Assembly: GCA_023409535.1 (NCBI GenBank)
Contig: JAEYGZ010000021.1
Coordinates: forward strand, 62,001-126,000
From: Bacillota bacterium
GTDB taxonomy: Bacteria; Bacillota; Clostridia; Lachnospirales; Lachnospiraceae
Length of the DNA: 64,000 nt
Reading direction: 5' to 3'
The position numbers were made by a program, and so were the translations under genes. Position 1 is the first letter of the stretch, and each line of letters begins with the position of its first letter. Positions 18,101 through 26,031 of the stretch are shown in pieces. The notes below the pieces were generated by a model, which saw only the letters and a list, made by a program, of their open reading frames with translations, was not told the DNA's origin and searched no databases.

Positions 18101-18303
18101 CAGCCGACGCTGTCCATCAAAAGCCGGATACCGTAACCCCGGAACTCCTTCGGAATGATAAGCTTCCCCTGGTAAATCAGGCTTCCGTCCTTCTCTTCCT
18201 GCTCGGTCCATCGGATGTTTGCTGCCTGAACCGGTGCTTCGAGCTGCTCCGTCCTCGCCGGAAGAGGCGGAACTAATCCGGCGTAAGTCATTTTCTCCTC
18301 CAT
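15187..18303 (-). CDS. Degenerate GH2 paralogue (probable pseudoenzyme)
   Basis: A 1038-residue protein aligned along its length with the adjacent GH2 (same domain order, similar C-terminal module ending in SITGLEEKKHTLRLEV). Every catalytic landmark has changed: the acid/base Asn-Glu is Ser-Asp (LLGSDSTWGD, Asp365), the nucleophile motif HDEYAH is HDAFAH (Ala454), RHE is YRE and RTSHYP is RGLFYP. Surrounding structure is conserved (CYNRDE, FWGESIKRYWDKMW). The frame is intact over 3.1 kb, so the protein is probably made and kept under selection. It is coupled to the active GH2 by ATGA overlap; a binding or partner-subunit role is inference. Confidence 0.85.
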   Translation of the reverse strand: MEEKMTYAGLVPPLPARTEQLEAPVQAANIRWTEQEEKDGSLIYQGKLIIPKEFRGYGIRLLMDSVGCEAQISVDGKEIRRHYGSYTQWDCDITKETETKETLSLTLILKGREGELSPYQTAGILRGIYVVALPKAYISCLNVQTKENENGRMQLTVQYSLENHEHLADELEAVLKDPEGKIVLSKSIGKGELFTSDSGDFSAECPEVRLWDSEHPNLYRFCLVLKSNGKVLEEAVRMVGFRHLESRDGNIYWNHRPLKLRGICYREPLAAEPGRDVRKELELFQAANINYIRGLFYPFSRKFLELCDEMGFYVEETAAVSEVGQSIAATQNAPELRNRYLEQLREMLVRDRSHVSILLWLLGSDSTWGDNFRQEYRQVKELDDIRLVNFHFPMTIPEEEPQMDVWSAAYVSYQLDLNEHFDHMVIFHTHGSDNAIGYATGAAPDYEMPVLHDAFAHLPCYNRDEIAKDPGIHEFWGESIKRYWDKMWTAKGCLGGAIMAGVDEDGSFSEKLKEFNWGILNAWGQPKPEYHHVRMAYAPVIVSGYEQKEKELLVTVENRFNHTDLSEINIKWSSRGKEGVLKVSAKPGEKERLSLPVILEKNNTVTLEFLYRERTVFETILGEEARAEFTVKGNYPQFSIAEDEKELTVDNGIFKYQFSKATKLMTNASADGIRIISEGPHLQTTRWKLEQWMGLHLEAGLTEEGARVFLIGAYGAVCKVSFELSLYRNGEIETSCNILSLSKPMPHTVKAGIGMDPGGLNELGVWYRLCPGYEELSWERKGLWSCYPEDHIGRRKGVARLRDGDDFRSMKHNIYQAELVNTDTDTGVRILSDGTHSVRAEMEPDADSVIDDRDDRIRYTGNWFEMDDYCGNFNDTETLSYEKGAYLELDFTGSGIAVYGPTDMLYGKCSVYVDGALKKEGISQYLSRVDLPAMSRGYEKRYRIPLFSITGLEEKKHTLRLEVLGEKETGAQNTYVSLDYMVVEGNSYSASPKLIINNDFNYARLVRGNYMRDKVGFDSGYHGSHKICLKRQKEGGSL

Positions 18304-18312
18304 TTTTCCTCC

Positions 18313-21300
18313 CTACCTTTCGTATAGTTCAACCCTTGATAAAATCCCCACGGGTCTTAAACCGTAGCTTTCACTCCATTCGCTGCCTGTTGTACGGTAG
18401 GAATCCGGACCATACCACATATACTCCTCGTTACAGTTATGAAGTGTTCCAAAACCGTTAAAACGGTTGCCATAGAGTATGATATCCAGCTTATGCCGAC
18501 CCTTCTTCAGCTTACCCAGCTTTAACCTGTGCGGTGCAAAGGCAATCAGCCCCCTATTCTCGCCATCAAGGCAAACACCCAGCACAGGAGAAGAGAAATG
18601 CGGAACAGCGATCATGACCTCCTTCTCCTGTGAAGCAGCTTCGATATCAAAATGATAGGTAAGGTTGCCTGTATAGAAAGGGAGTCCCTGCCTTGTGATA
18701 TCACCAAATTCCAGCTTTGCGGGAGCCTCTGTAAGGACAGCCGAAGAGCCTCTGACCGCAACCCCGAAATTGCCCAGAAGATATAGGTTTTCCAAATTTG
18801 TTTTTCTCCAGAACGGGATTTTAAGTACCAGGTGATTGATGCCCTTCTTTATTTCAGGCAGCGGAACCGTTGTGAGGAAGGCATCCACATAATATCCGGT
18901 TTTGTTTGCTGTTACTCTTTCTCCGTTCAGCGTAATTTCCGCATTTTCCGGCCGTTCCATTGCAAGCTGTGCATCCTTTACTTCCAGCTCTGCTTCAAAT
19001 TCATAGTAAAGGGTTACAAAATCCTTGATATCCTCTTCATCCGGAATTCTCCAGGGCTGCTTGTAGGCATCCTGCCTGGGCGGCAGGCCAAGCAGGGTAC
19101 GGATTTCATTATCAATCCTTAAGATTTCATTTCTCGGCTGTATTTCACCGTCATTGAACTGGTACCTTGCATAATCCAGAAGCATTGCATTTGGTTCGGA
19201 AAGGGTAAAGCCCTCCGGATGGTAGAAGGATTTCGCGTTATGAAACTCTGGTTCTATACCGGTTACGCCAGGCTCTTGCTCCTTTGTCCCTGCCTCATCC
19301 TCCTGATTGCGGTCCATAAGCTTAAGAAGCAGGCTGTCCTCCGCATAGAGACTCATTAGAAACAGGGTATCTCCATTTTTGTGTTTAACCGGCAGCTCGG
19401 CCTTGCTTCCCTCTAACGTATCATAGAGGAAGACCCGGTAGGTTCCTTTTAAACGCAGCTGATACTCCTCCGGTATGTCTACGCGGTTTTTCTTCCGGTT
19501 TACATGGCAGATAAACAGCCATCTGCAGTTATTGTCCCGGCGCAGCTGATAAAACAGATTATCTGACAGCTTTCCGTTCCTGCAGCGTACTTCAATCAGA
19601 CGGTCTTCCTTCAGGGAATTTAAAAGCTCCTCCCTGTTAAAGGAGATTCTGACAGAACGGTCGGCCAGCTTCCGGGCCCGGTCTGACTCTTTAGCATCCA
19701 CAAGCTTAGGGACGCTTCCTGCAAAGATTACTTTACCGCCCTGCAAAGCAAAGGCCTCCAGCCGTTCCAGTGTGGTACTGCGGATTATTCTGCAGTCCGG
19801 GACGAGGATGGTATCATATTCCATCTCTCCCACCCGGAGCGGCGCTCCGGGCGCGGCGCACTGCTCCGGCAGAAGAGCTTCGGATATCAGGTCAAAGTCA
19901 ATCATGCCGTAGAGCAGCCACTGCATCAGGTTCTCGTAATTCGCATCCAGCTGGTCCCGTATTGTCTGCGTCTGATCATTGGGACCATAGGAAATCCAGA
20001 AGGATTCAATGGGGTGGATGACGCCCACCTTTACAACAGCCTTCCCGCGGGTCAGCGCCGTATTTACTCTGGCGAAATGATCCTCTATGTAAGAATAGGT
20101 TTCATACCAGGGAGACTGGTAGCTGATGGATGCCGGCCAGTCCCTTTTCGCTTCGCCCTCCATGGACATAAAGGCAAGATGCGGTGTCCGGATGGTAACT
20201 CCAAGGGCCGCCTGCCAGTCCCCCTGGAGCTTATGCCCCTTATAGCCGTAATCCCAATGGGTAACACCGTAAAGCTCGCTGATCACGCCCTCCCTGCCCT
20301 TCTGTCTTGCCACACTGACCGCCTGTTTTGCCGTTGACAATTCCTTCTGGTCACAGAGGATGTCGATTCCCGGAAGCTGAAAGCTGCGGTAGCAGCGCAT
20401 CGCTTCCCCCAGGGCAAGGGTCTGGGAAAATAAAGTACGTTCCGAAAGGAAATGTCCGGTCAGGGCGATCTTATGGTTCTCACACCATTCTCCGAGGGTA
20501 TCGGAATAAGCGGATACGAAACGTTCTGTCAGATGATCATGGTAATGGTACCGGTGACTGGATATCTTCCCGTCAGGAAGCTCCCATAAAAGTTCCGGCA
20601 GTACATCAAGCAGCGCCACCCGGTACCGCGCTTTGAAGGTATCGGAAAAATCATCGGTATAGGCCAGGGTTACATCCTCTTCAGATTCCGCAAAGGGCAG
20701 CGTCATCTTACCCTTTACATGGGGCTCATCGGTAAAAATAGCCGGAACTGCTTTGCCAAACTCATCACCGACCGTCCGGTAATACTGCTCATGGGTGACT
20801 TCGATAAAGCGCTCTACCGCCTTTTTATTCAGGGCATCAAGATAGGTCTGATCGTTAAACCACGGACTTTCCTCCGCAAGTACCAGATAGGCATACCAGA
20901 TTCTGCCGCATCCTTTTTCCTCCTGCCCTGCCGCAGCTGCCTCCTCTAAAGAAAGGCGTCTGTAGCGGGAAAGATAACCCTTCTCCAGAACCACCTCATA
21001 AGCCGTTACATAATAGCCTGCCGGCTTATTTCCGCTTTGAATCTGGTGAAGAAACTCCTCTCTGTCTTTACACATTGCAGCTTTTTTATTGCGGCTCAGG
21101 ACAAGATGCCTGGAACGGAATTCCAAATTCTCCGTTACAATACCGCTTGCCGCACCGGAGGGATAACGGTCCTCGTCATAGAGCCAGGTCAGCATTCCCA
21201 TTTCTTTCGCTTTGTCACAGGCATACCTGACATATTCCAGATACTCCTCTCCCATATAAGGAGTCGCAAGTCCTGTACGCGGGTGGAGATGTGCACCGCC

Positions 21301-21456
21301 AAAACCCATTTTTTTAAAGACCTCCAGCTGTTCGTCAATCAGCTCCTTCGTGATCTTACAATTCCAGGACCAGAAAGGCGTGCCGCGGTATTCACTTGCC
21401 GGCTGACGAAACAGCGCATCGCTCAGTTCCTGCTGATTTTTATTTTTATATAACAT
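18313..21456 (-). CDS. GH106 family glycosidase (alpha-L-rhamnosidase-like)
   Basis: A 1047-residue protein of the GH106 type. The N-terminal signature is visible: RGTPFWSWN (residues 24-32), GFGGAHLHPRTGL (51-63) and WLYDEDRYPSG (91-101), then FTDEP and a C-terminal beta-sandwich that ends with YGNRFNGFGTLHN. GH106 enzymes remove L-rhamnose, including in RG-II. Start choice is uncertain: ATGs at 21468 and 21456 both lie after AAAGG; I chose 21456 for spacing. It precedes the degenerate GH2 by about 10 bp, so it is in the same operon. A cre-like site lies 61 bp upstream. No signal peptide. Confidence 0.82.
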   Translation of the reverse strand: MLYKNKNQQELSDALFRQPASEYRGTPFWSWNCKITKELIDEQLEVFKKMGFGGAHLHPRTGLATPYMGEEYLEYVRYACDKAKEMGMLTWLYDEDRYPSGAASGIVTENLEFRSRHLVLSRNKKAAMCKDREEFLHQIQSGNKPAGYYVTAYEVVLEKGYLSRYRRLSLEEAAAAGQEEKGCGRIWYAYLVLAEESPWFNDQTYLDALNKKAVERFIEVTHEQYYRTVGDEFGKAVPAIFTDEPHVKGKMTLPFAESEEDVTLAYTDDFSDTFKARYRVALLDVLPELLWELPDGKISSHRYHYHDHLTERFVSAYSDTLGEWCENHKIALTGHFLSERTLFSQTLALGEAMRCYRSFQLPGIDILCDQKELSTAKQAVSVARQKGREGVISELYGVTHWDYGYKGHKLQGDWQAALGVTIRTPHLAFMSMEGEAKRDWPASISYQSPWYETYSYIEDHFARVNTALTRGKAVVKVGVIHPIESFWISYGPNDQTQTIRDQLDANYENLMQWLLYGMIDFDLISEALLPEQCAAPGAPLRVGEMEYDTILVPDCRIIRSTTLERLEAFALQGGKVIFAGSVPKLVDAKESDRARKLADRSVRISFNREELLNSLKEDRLIEVRCRNGKLSDNLFYQLRRDNNCRWLFICHVNRKKNRVDIPEEYQLRLKGTYRVFLYDTLEGSKAELPVKHKNGDTLFLMSLYAEDSLLLKLMDRNQEDEAGTKEQEPGVTGIEPEFHNAKSFYHPEGFTLSEPNAMLLDYARYQFNDGEIQPRNEILRIDNEIRTLLGLPPRQDAYKQPWRIPDEEDIKDFVTLYYEFEAELEVKDAQLAMERPENAEITLNGERVTANKTGYYVDAFLTTVPLPEIKKGINHLVLKIPFWRKTNLENLYLLGNFGVAVRGSSAVLTEAPAKLEFGDITRQGLPFYTGNLTYHFDIEAASQEKEVMIAVPHFSSPVLGVCLDGENRGLIAFAPHRLKLGKLKKGRHKLDIILYGNRFNGFGTLHNCNEEYMWYGPDSYRTTGSEWSESYGLRPVGILSRVELYER

Positions 21457-21516
21457 AATAATAGCCATACCTTTCATCAAAGCCTGCAAACTTTGAGCAG
21501 CAGGCACATATTTACG

Positions 21517-21530
21517 TGTTAACGTTTTCT
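21517..21530. promoter_or_regulatory. Candidate cre (CcpA-binding) site
   Basis: TGTTAACGTTTTCT matches the Gram-positive cre consensus TGWNANCGNTNWCA at all defined positions except the last. It is 61 bp upstream of the GH106 start within a long operon, so it could repress readthrough or an internal promoter. One near-match in AT-rich DNA is modest evidence. Confidence 0.35.
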
Positions 21531-21646
21531 TTTATCACTTCAGCGAGGGATGAACTCGTGTATACACCCCAGTGAAATTGCGGGCCGACAGACTTACATC
21601 ATCGGGCGGAAGCTTAAATACAGCTGCTTCACAGAAGCCTCCCGCT

Positions 21647-23710
21647 TCATATTGTTGATGAAGTGGTGGGTAATTTACTTTGAATCACAGCCACATCAAA
21701 GGGTGCAAGGGTCAGCATCTCTGCCACTGTTTCGCCGGTAATAAGATTCCTGCCCGGCTTAACCTCTGTAAGCGTTTGAATCTTATCACTGAAATTCAGA
21801 TAGAATTCAAAGGCTCCTTCGCTTCCTGAACGGCTGTGGTATTCCACGCCCTCCGGAAGGGGAACTGCTTTTATCCCCGCCTGTTCCCAGAGCTTTTGAA
21901 ACAGTGCCTCCATTCCGCTCTCCTCTATCCTTGCTCCGACGTAATAGGCATATCCTTTCCCATATGCATTGACCGTTACGGCAGGAGTACCGCAGTAGAA
22001 ATCCCGGGTATATTCCCCGAGTATCCTTGCCGTCTGCGGTTTTATGATTTCACAGTAATCAAAAGCACGGTAATCAGCATCAATGAAATCCTGCCGGAAG
22101 GAGACTGCGTTCGTATCCTTCGGATACAGGGTATCAATTTCCTCCGTATATAAGCCAAACAGCTCCGTCAGGCCGTCACCGGGAAAGCCTCCCAGCCAGC
22201 ACAGGGTATTTTCATTTACATAACCCGTCAGGTAGGTCGCCATAAGGATGCCGCCATTAGCCGTGAATTCCTTCAGTCTGCCAGCCACCCCCGGCTTCAG
22301 CAAATAAAGCATCGGTGCCACAAGCACCTTATAATCCGTAAAGTCCGCATCGGAGGATATCACATCCATTTCAATGCCGTTCTTTATAAAAATCCCATAC
22401 AGGGTACGGCAGGTTTCCTCATATTTCTTATCCTTACTGAGTCCTGCCATATCTTCGATTGCCCAGCGGTTATTCCAGTCAAAGATCAGGGCAGCCCGGG
22501 GGTTCACAATGCTCCCTGCAACGGGCTTCAGCCGTTTCAGGAGACCTCCGACCTCTTCCACTTCTTTAAATACTCTGGTATCACTTCTTCCCAGGTGGTC
22601 CATAACGGCTCCGTGGTACTGTTCATATGAGCCTCTGCCCTTTCTCCACTGGAAATACCCCACCATATCGGAACCGCAGGCTACTGCCTGGATGCAGGAC
22701 AGCTTGTGGGTTCCCGGCCGTTTCAGCTTATTATAGGGGTGCCAGTTGACAAGGCTTGGTACGCTCTCCATCAGAAGAAAGGGCTTATCCTTTTTAAAGG
22801 AACGCAGGAGGCTATGGTCAAAGGAAACCGCATTGGCAGTCTTTACTGCCGCTTCGTAATCATTCTCCCATTCCGGGTAGCTGTCCCAGGAAATAAGATC
22901 CAGCTCCCTGGCCATAACGGAATAATCCAGGGTTTTATAAAGTCTCATGAAATTAGTTGTAACAGGAATATCCGGCGTGAATTTACGAAGGAGTTCTATC
23001 TCAAATTTCATATAATCCGTCATATTCCAGGTATTAAACCGTTTCCAGTCCAAATTGAGTCCATGAATGGAGCTTTCCCCGTTTGCATAAGGGGGTTCAA
23101 TCTGGTCAAACCGGTTAAAGCGGTGGCTCCAGAAGGTGGTCCACCACTCCTGGTTCAGGTTGTCGATCTTGTCTTGATATTTATTCCTTAAAAATTCCCG
23201 GAAGCGGTCTCTGCAAAGTTCACAATAGCATTCACCGCCCAGTTCGTTGGATATATGCCATAGAAGCAGCCCCGGATGCTTTCCGAATTTCTCCGCCAGC
23301 TTCTGGAGCATTACCCCTGCCTTCTCCCTGTACTTTGGCGAGGACATGCAATGGTTGTGGCGGATTCCGTGATGGTTGCGGACTCCGGCAGGACTTACTC
23401 TCATGGCTTCCGGATATTTCTCATCGAGCCAGGCCGGTCTCGCTCCGGAGGGGGTTGCCAGTATGGTAAAGATACCATTCCGGTAAAGGTTATCCAGGAT
23501 GCTTTCCAGCCAGTCAAAATGAAATTCCCCTTCCGACGGTTCATAGACCGACCAGGAGAAAACGCCAAGTGTAACCACATTCACTCCCGCCTGTTTCATA
23601 AGCCGGATATCCTCTTCCAGGATATCCGGACGGTCCAGCCACTGCTCCGGGTTGTAATCCCCTCCATGTAAAAGTTCATCTGTTTTCTCAAATAGTGTTT
23701 TTGGGTTCAT
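21647..23710 (-). CDS. GH42 family beta-galactosidase-type enzyme, copy A
   Basis: A 687-residue GH42 enzyme (beta-galactosidase / alpha-L-arabinopyranosidase family). Acid/base Glu156 lies in WHISNELGG and nucleophile Glu315 in LMESVPS. The zinc-binding cysteines Cys121, Cys162, Cys164 and Cys167 (CYCELC region) are visible. The Trimerisation-like middle domain and short C-terminal beta domain follow (KVLVAPMLYLL near 430). No signal peptide. Separated from the second GH42 by 239 bp containing a large inverted repeat, and followed by GH106. Galactose-containing pectin side chains are the likely target, by context. Confidence 0.93.
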   Translation of the reverse strand: MNPKTLFEKTDELLHGGDYNPEQWLDRPDILEEDIRLMKQAGVNVVTLGVFSWSVYEPSEGEFHFDWLESILDNLYRNGIFTILATPSGARPAWLDEKYPEAMRVSPAGVRNHHGIRHNHCMSSPKYREKAGVMLQKLAEKFGKHPGLLLWHISNELGGECYCELCRDRFREFLRNKYQDKIDNLNQEWWTTFWSHRFNRFDQIEPPYANGESSIHGLNLDWKRFNTWNMTDYMKFEIELLRKFTPDIPVTTNFMRLYKTLDYSVMARELDLISWDSYPEWENDYEAAVKTANAVSFDHSLLRSFKKDKPFLLMESVPSLVNWHPYNKLKRPGTHKLSCIQAVACGSDMVGYFQWRKGRGSYEQYHGAVMDHLGRSDTRVFKEVEEVGGLLKRLKPVAGSIVNPRAALIFDWNNRWAIEDMAGLSKDKKYEETCRTLYGIFIKNGIEMDVISSDADFTDYKVLVAPMLYLLKPGVAGRLKEFTANGGILMATYLTGYVNENTLCWLGGFPGDGLTELFGLYTEEIDTLYPKDTNAVSFRQDFIDADYRAFDYCEIIKPQTARILGEYTRDFYCGTPAVTVNAYGKGYAYYVGARIEESGMEALFQKLWEQAGIKAVPLPEGVEYHSRSGSEGAFEFYLNFSDKIQTLTEVKPGRNLITGETVAEMLTLAPFDVAVIQSKLPTTSSTI

Positions 23711-23780
23711 AAGAGTCTCGTCCTCCTGATTTTATGATTTGCATGGCAAATGGGCGTTTAGGTTGTAATTTAGGCTGTGA

Positions 23781-23902
23781 GATGAATATGAGTGCCTATA
23801 CATTCATCTGGACTTGCCTTTAACCTCTCATAATTACCAAATGCAGTCAATTATGAGAGGCCCGGTCTGCGCCATATGAATGTATAGGCACTCATATTCA
23901 TC
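23781..23902. repeat. Perfect 27-bp inverted repeat with a nested 12-bp hairpin
   Basis: Arms 23781-23807 and 23876-23902 are perfectly complementary over 27 bp. Inside, 23824-23835 pairs perfectly with 23849-23860 around a 13-nt loop. The whole 122-bp unit forms a nested long hairpin in the gap between the two GH42 genes. It is too large for a simple terminator; it may be a small non-autonomous mobile element or an mRNA-processing structure. No flanking direct repeat was evident. Confidence 0.85.
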
Positions 23903-23949
23903 GCGCTATTTATAGAAAAGACTTTTGCAGGACAAATCTCCGTATGTAT

Positions 23950-25962
23950 TTAGGGCTGTTTTTTTAATACGAGCACATCCCTTGCCCCAATGGCAGTCTG
24001 TCCGCTTACCGCTTCACCGGTCAGCAGATTAAGCAGAACATCGTTTCCAAAATCCACCTTGGCAGCAAAGCTGTTATGATTAATGGCAAAGACAACACTG
24101 TTCTCTTCATTTACGCGATTTGTTATCTCTATATTGGCGTCGGAGGGATAAACCGGCCGGACACCGGCATCTTCGCACACCTTACCGAAGAAATCGGCAA
24201 GAAAGACATCCTCCGGCTGGGTGCCGATATAATATGCCTTACCCTTACCATAGGAATTTACGGTAAGGCAGGGGCTGTTCTCATAGAACTCCCTGCCGTA
24301 TACTGCTAAGGTCTCTGCCGTATTGGTGTGCAGGATATCGCAAAGGAAGCCGCACTCGTAGCTTTCCTTTAATCCGTCAGCAGCCCCGGATACCAGCATC
24401 CGGTTACGCTCCTCCGGATACAGTGCGTCCGTCTCTTCCACCCAGATACCAAGGACATCCTTTAACCTGCCGGGATATTCCCCGAAGATGCAGCGGTCAT
24501 TTTCATCGGCAAGGCCGCTCATGGTTGTGGCTACAAAGGTGCCGCCGTTTTTCACGAATTCATTGATCCGCTCCGCTGCCCCTTCCTTCATCATATAGAG
24601 CATGGGCGCTACGATCAGGGAATAGCTGCTTAAATCTGCGTTTACATTCAGGATGTCAACGGGAATATTCTTGTCAAAGAATGCTTTGTAATAGCCGGAT
24701 ACGATCTTAAGATAGTCCATATCCTTGCTTGGTCCGCTGGACAGCTCCAGTGCCCACCAGTTATTCCAGTCAAATAAGATTCCGGTCCCTGCCTTAATCC
24801 TGCCTTCCAGAAAAACATCCCCCAGCCGGTCAAGCTCGCTTCCCAGCTGCGCACATTCACGGAAAACCCTTGTATTGTCATGCCCTGCATGAGTGATGAC
24901 AGCCCCGTGGAATTTCTCCTGGCCCGCAACAGACTGGCGCATCTGGAAGAACATGCAGGTATCCGCCCCGTGGGCCAGTGCCTGGTAGCTTAGCAGCCTG
25001 ACTTCACCCGGGCGTTTTAATTTATTATAGGGCTGCCAGTTCTGCTGGTTCGGGGACTGCTCCGTCATCATATAGGACCGGCCTCCCTTCAGTCCCCTCA
25101 TGATATCATGCTTCATGGCAACAAAGCTCTTATCGTCCTTCGGGCTCGGATAATTGTCCCATCCCACAAGATCCATTTCCTTAACCATCTCAAACTGATC
25201 CAGTTTTCTGATATAGCCGGACATATTGGTGGATATCGGCACATCGGGAGTATATTGCTTCAACACCTGATATTCATTCCGGAAGCATTCCCTGGTTGAA
25301 TCCGTCACAAAGCGCAGGTAATCCAGCTGGATGGCCGGCTGATAGCGGTAATCGTCATTCAGTTCGGTGGGAAGCATGATTTCCTCAAAGCTGTATACGG
25401 TTCTTCCCCAGAAGGATGTATTCCAGCGTTCGTTCAAATTTTCAATGGTCTTATAGCGCTTTTTCAGCCACCTACGAAATTTTGCCTGACAGGTCGGACA
25501 ATAGCAGTAAGTGCCGTATTCATTGGCAACATGCCATACGGCAAGTGCAGGATGCTTTCCATAACGGAGTGCCATTTCTTTGGCAATTGCAGCGGCACGT
25601 TCCCTGTATTTTAAGCTGTTTACACAGAAGAATACACGCATACCGTGAGTTCTCTTTCTGCCCTGGATATCTACGGGAAGCACTTCCGGATATCTTGCCG
25701 AGAGCCATGCCGGCTGGGATGTTGTCGGTGTTGCAAGACATACATGGATCTTATTTTCCCAAAGCTTATCCAAAATCCGGTCCAGCCATTCAAAATCGTA
25801 TACCCCCTCCTCCGGCTCCAGCTTTGCCCAGGAGAATACAGGGAGGGTAACCAGGTTTATCTTTGCTTTCTGAAACAGCTCCATATCCTGCTCTATGGTT
25901 GCATCATCCCATTGATCCGGGTTATAATCTCCGCCATAGTAAATTTTTTCTGCTTTTATCAT
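23950..25962 (-). CDS. GH42 family beta-galactosidase-type enzyme, copy B
   Basis: A 670-residue GH42 enzyme with acid/base Glu148 (WHVANEYG), nucleophile Glu301 (MMTEQSPNQQNW) and zinc cysteines including CYCPTC (residues 153-158). The ATG at 25962 follows GGAGG with a 6-nt gap; an in-frame ATG at 26004 has no such site. It differs from copy A throughout and has a MTEQS rather than MESVP nucleophile loop, so the two probably prefer different linkages or neighbours. It is the first enzyme after the binding protein of the 26-29.8 kb importer. Cytoplasmic by lack of a signal. Confidence 0.93.
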   Translation of the reverse strand: MIKAEKIYYGGDYNPDQWDDATIEQDMELFQKAKINLVTLPVFSWAKLEPEEGVYDFEWLDRILDKLWENKIHVCLATPTTSQPAWLSARYPEVLPVDIQGRKRTHGMRVFFCVNSLKYRERAAAIAKEMALRYGKHPALAVWHVANEYGTYCYCPTCQAKFRRWLKKRYKTIENLNERWNTSFWGRTVYSFEEIMLPTELNDDYRYQPAIQLDYLRFVTDSTRECFRNEYQVLKQYTPDVPISTNMSGYIRKLDQFEMVKEMDLVGWDNYPSPKDDKSFVAMKHDIMRGLKGGRSYMMTEQSPNQQNWQPYNKLKRPGEVRLLSYQALAHGADTCMFFQMRQSVAGQEKFHGAVITHAGHDNTRVFRECAQLGSELDRLGDVFLEGRIKAGTGILFDWNNWWALELSSGPSKDMDYLKIVSGYYKAFFDKNIPVDILNVNADLSSYSLIVAPMLYMMKEGAAERINEFVKNGGTFVATTMSGLADENDRCIFGEYPGRLKDVLGIWVEETDALYPEERNRMLVSGAADGLKESYECGFLCDILHTNTAETLAVYGREFYENSPCLTVNSYGKGKAYYIGTQPEDVFLADFFGKVCEDAGVRPVYPSDANIEITNRVNEENSVVFAINHNSFAAKVDFGNDVLLNLLTGEAVSGQTAIGARDVLVLKKQP

Positions 25963-26031
25963 AGTTTCCTCCAGATTAGTTTTTGGGGATGCTTGATCAA
26001 GCATCCCCTGAATGAAAGTATTTTGAGATAA

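Noticed and set aside
17539..18276. 245-codon plus-strand open frame antisense to the degenerate GH2
   Set aside because: No motif and covered by a full-length paralogue on the minus strand.
21536..21660. Short minus-strand peptide (PDDVSLSARNFTGVY-like) after the stop of GH42 copy A
   Set aside because: It looks faintly like a glycosidase C-terminal strand and might be a gene remnant, but it is too short to support.
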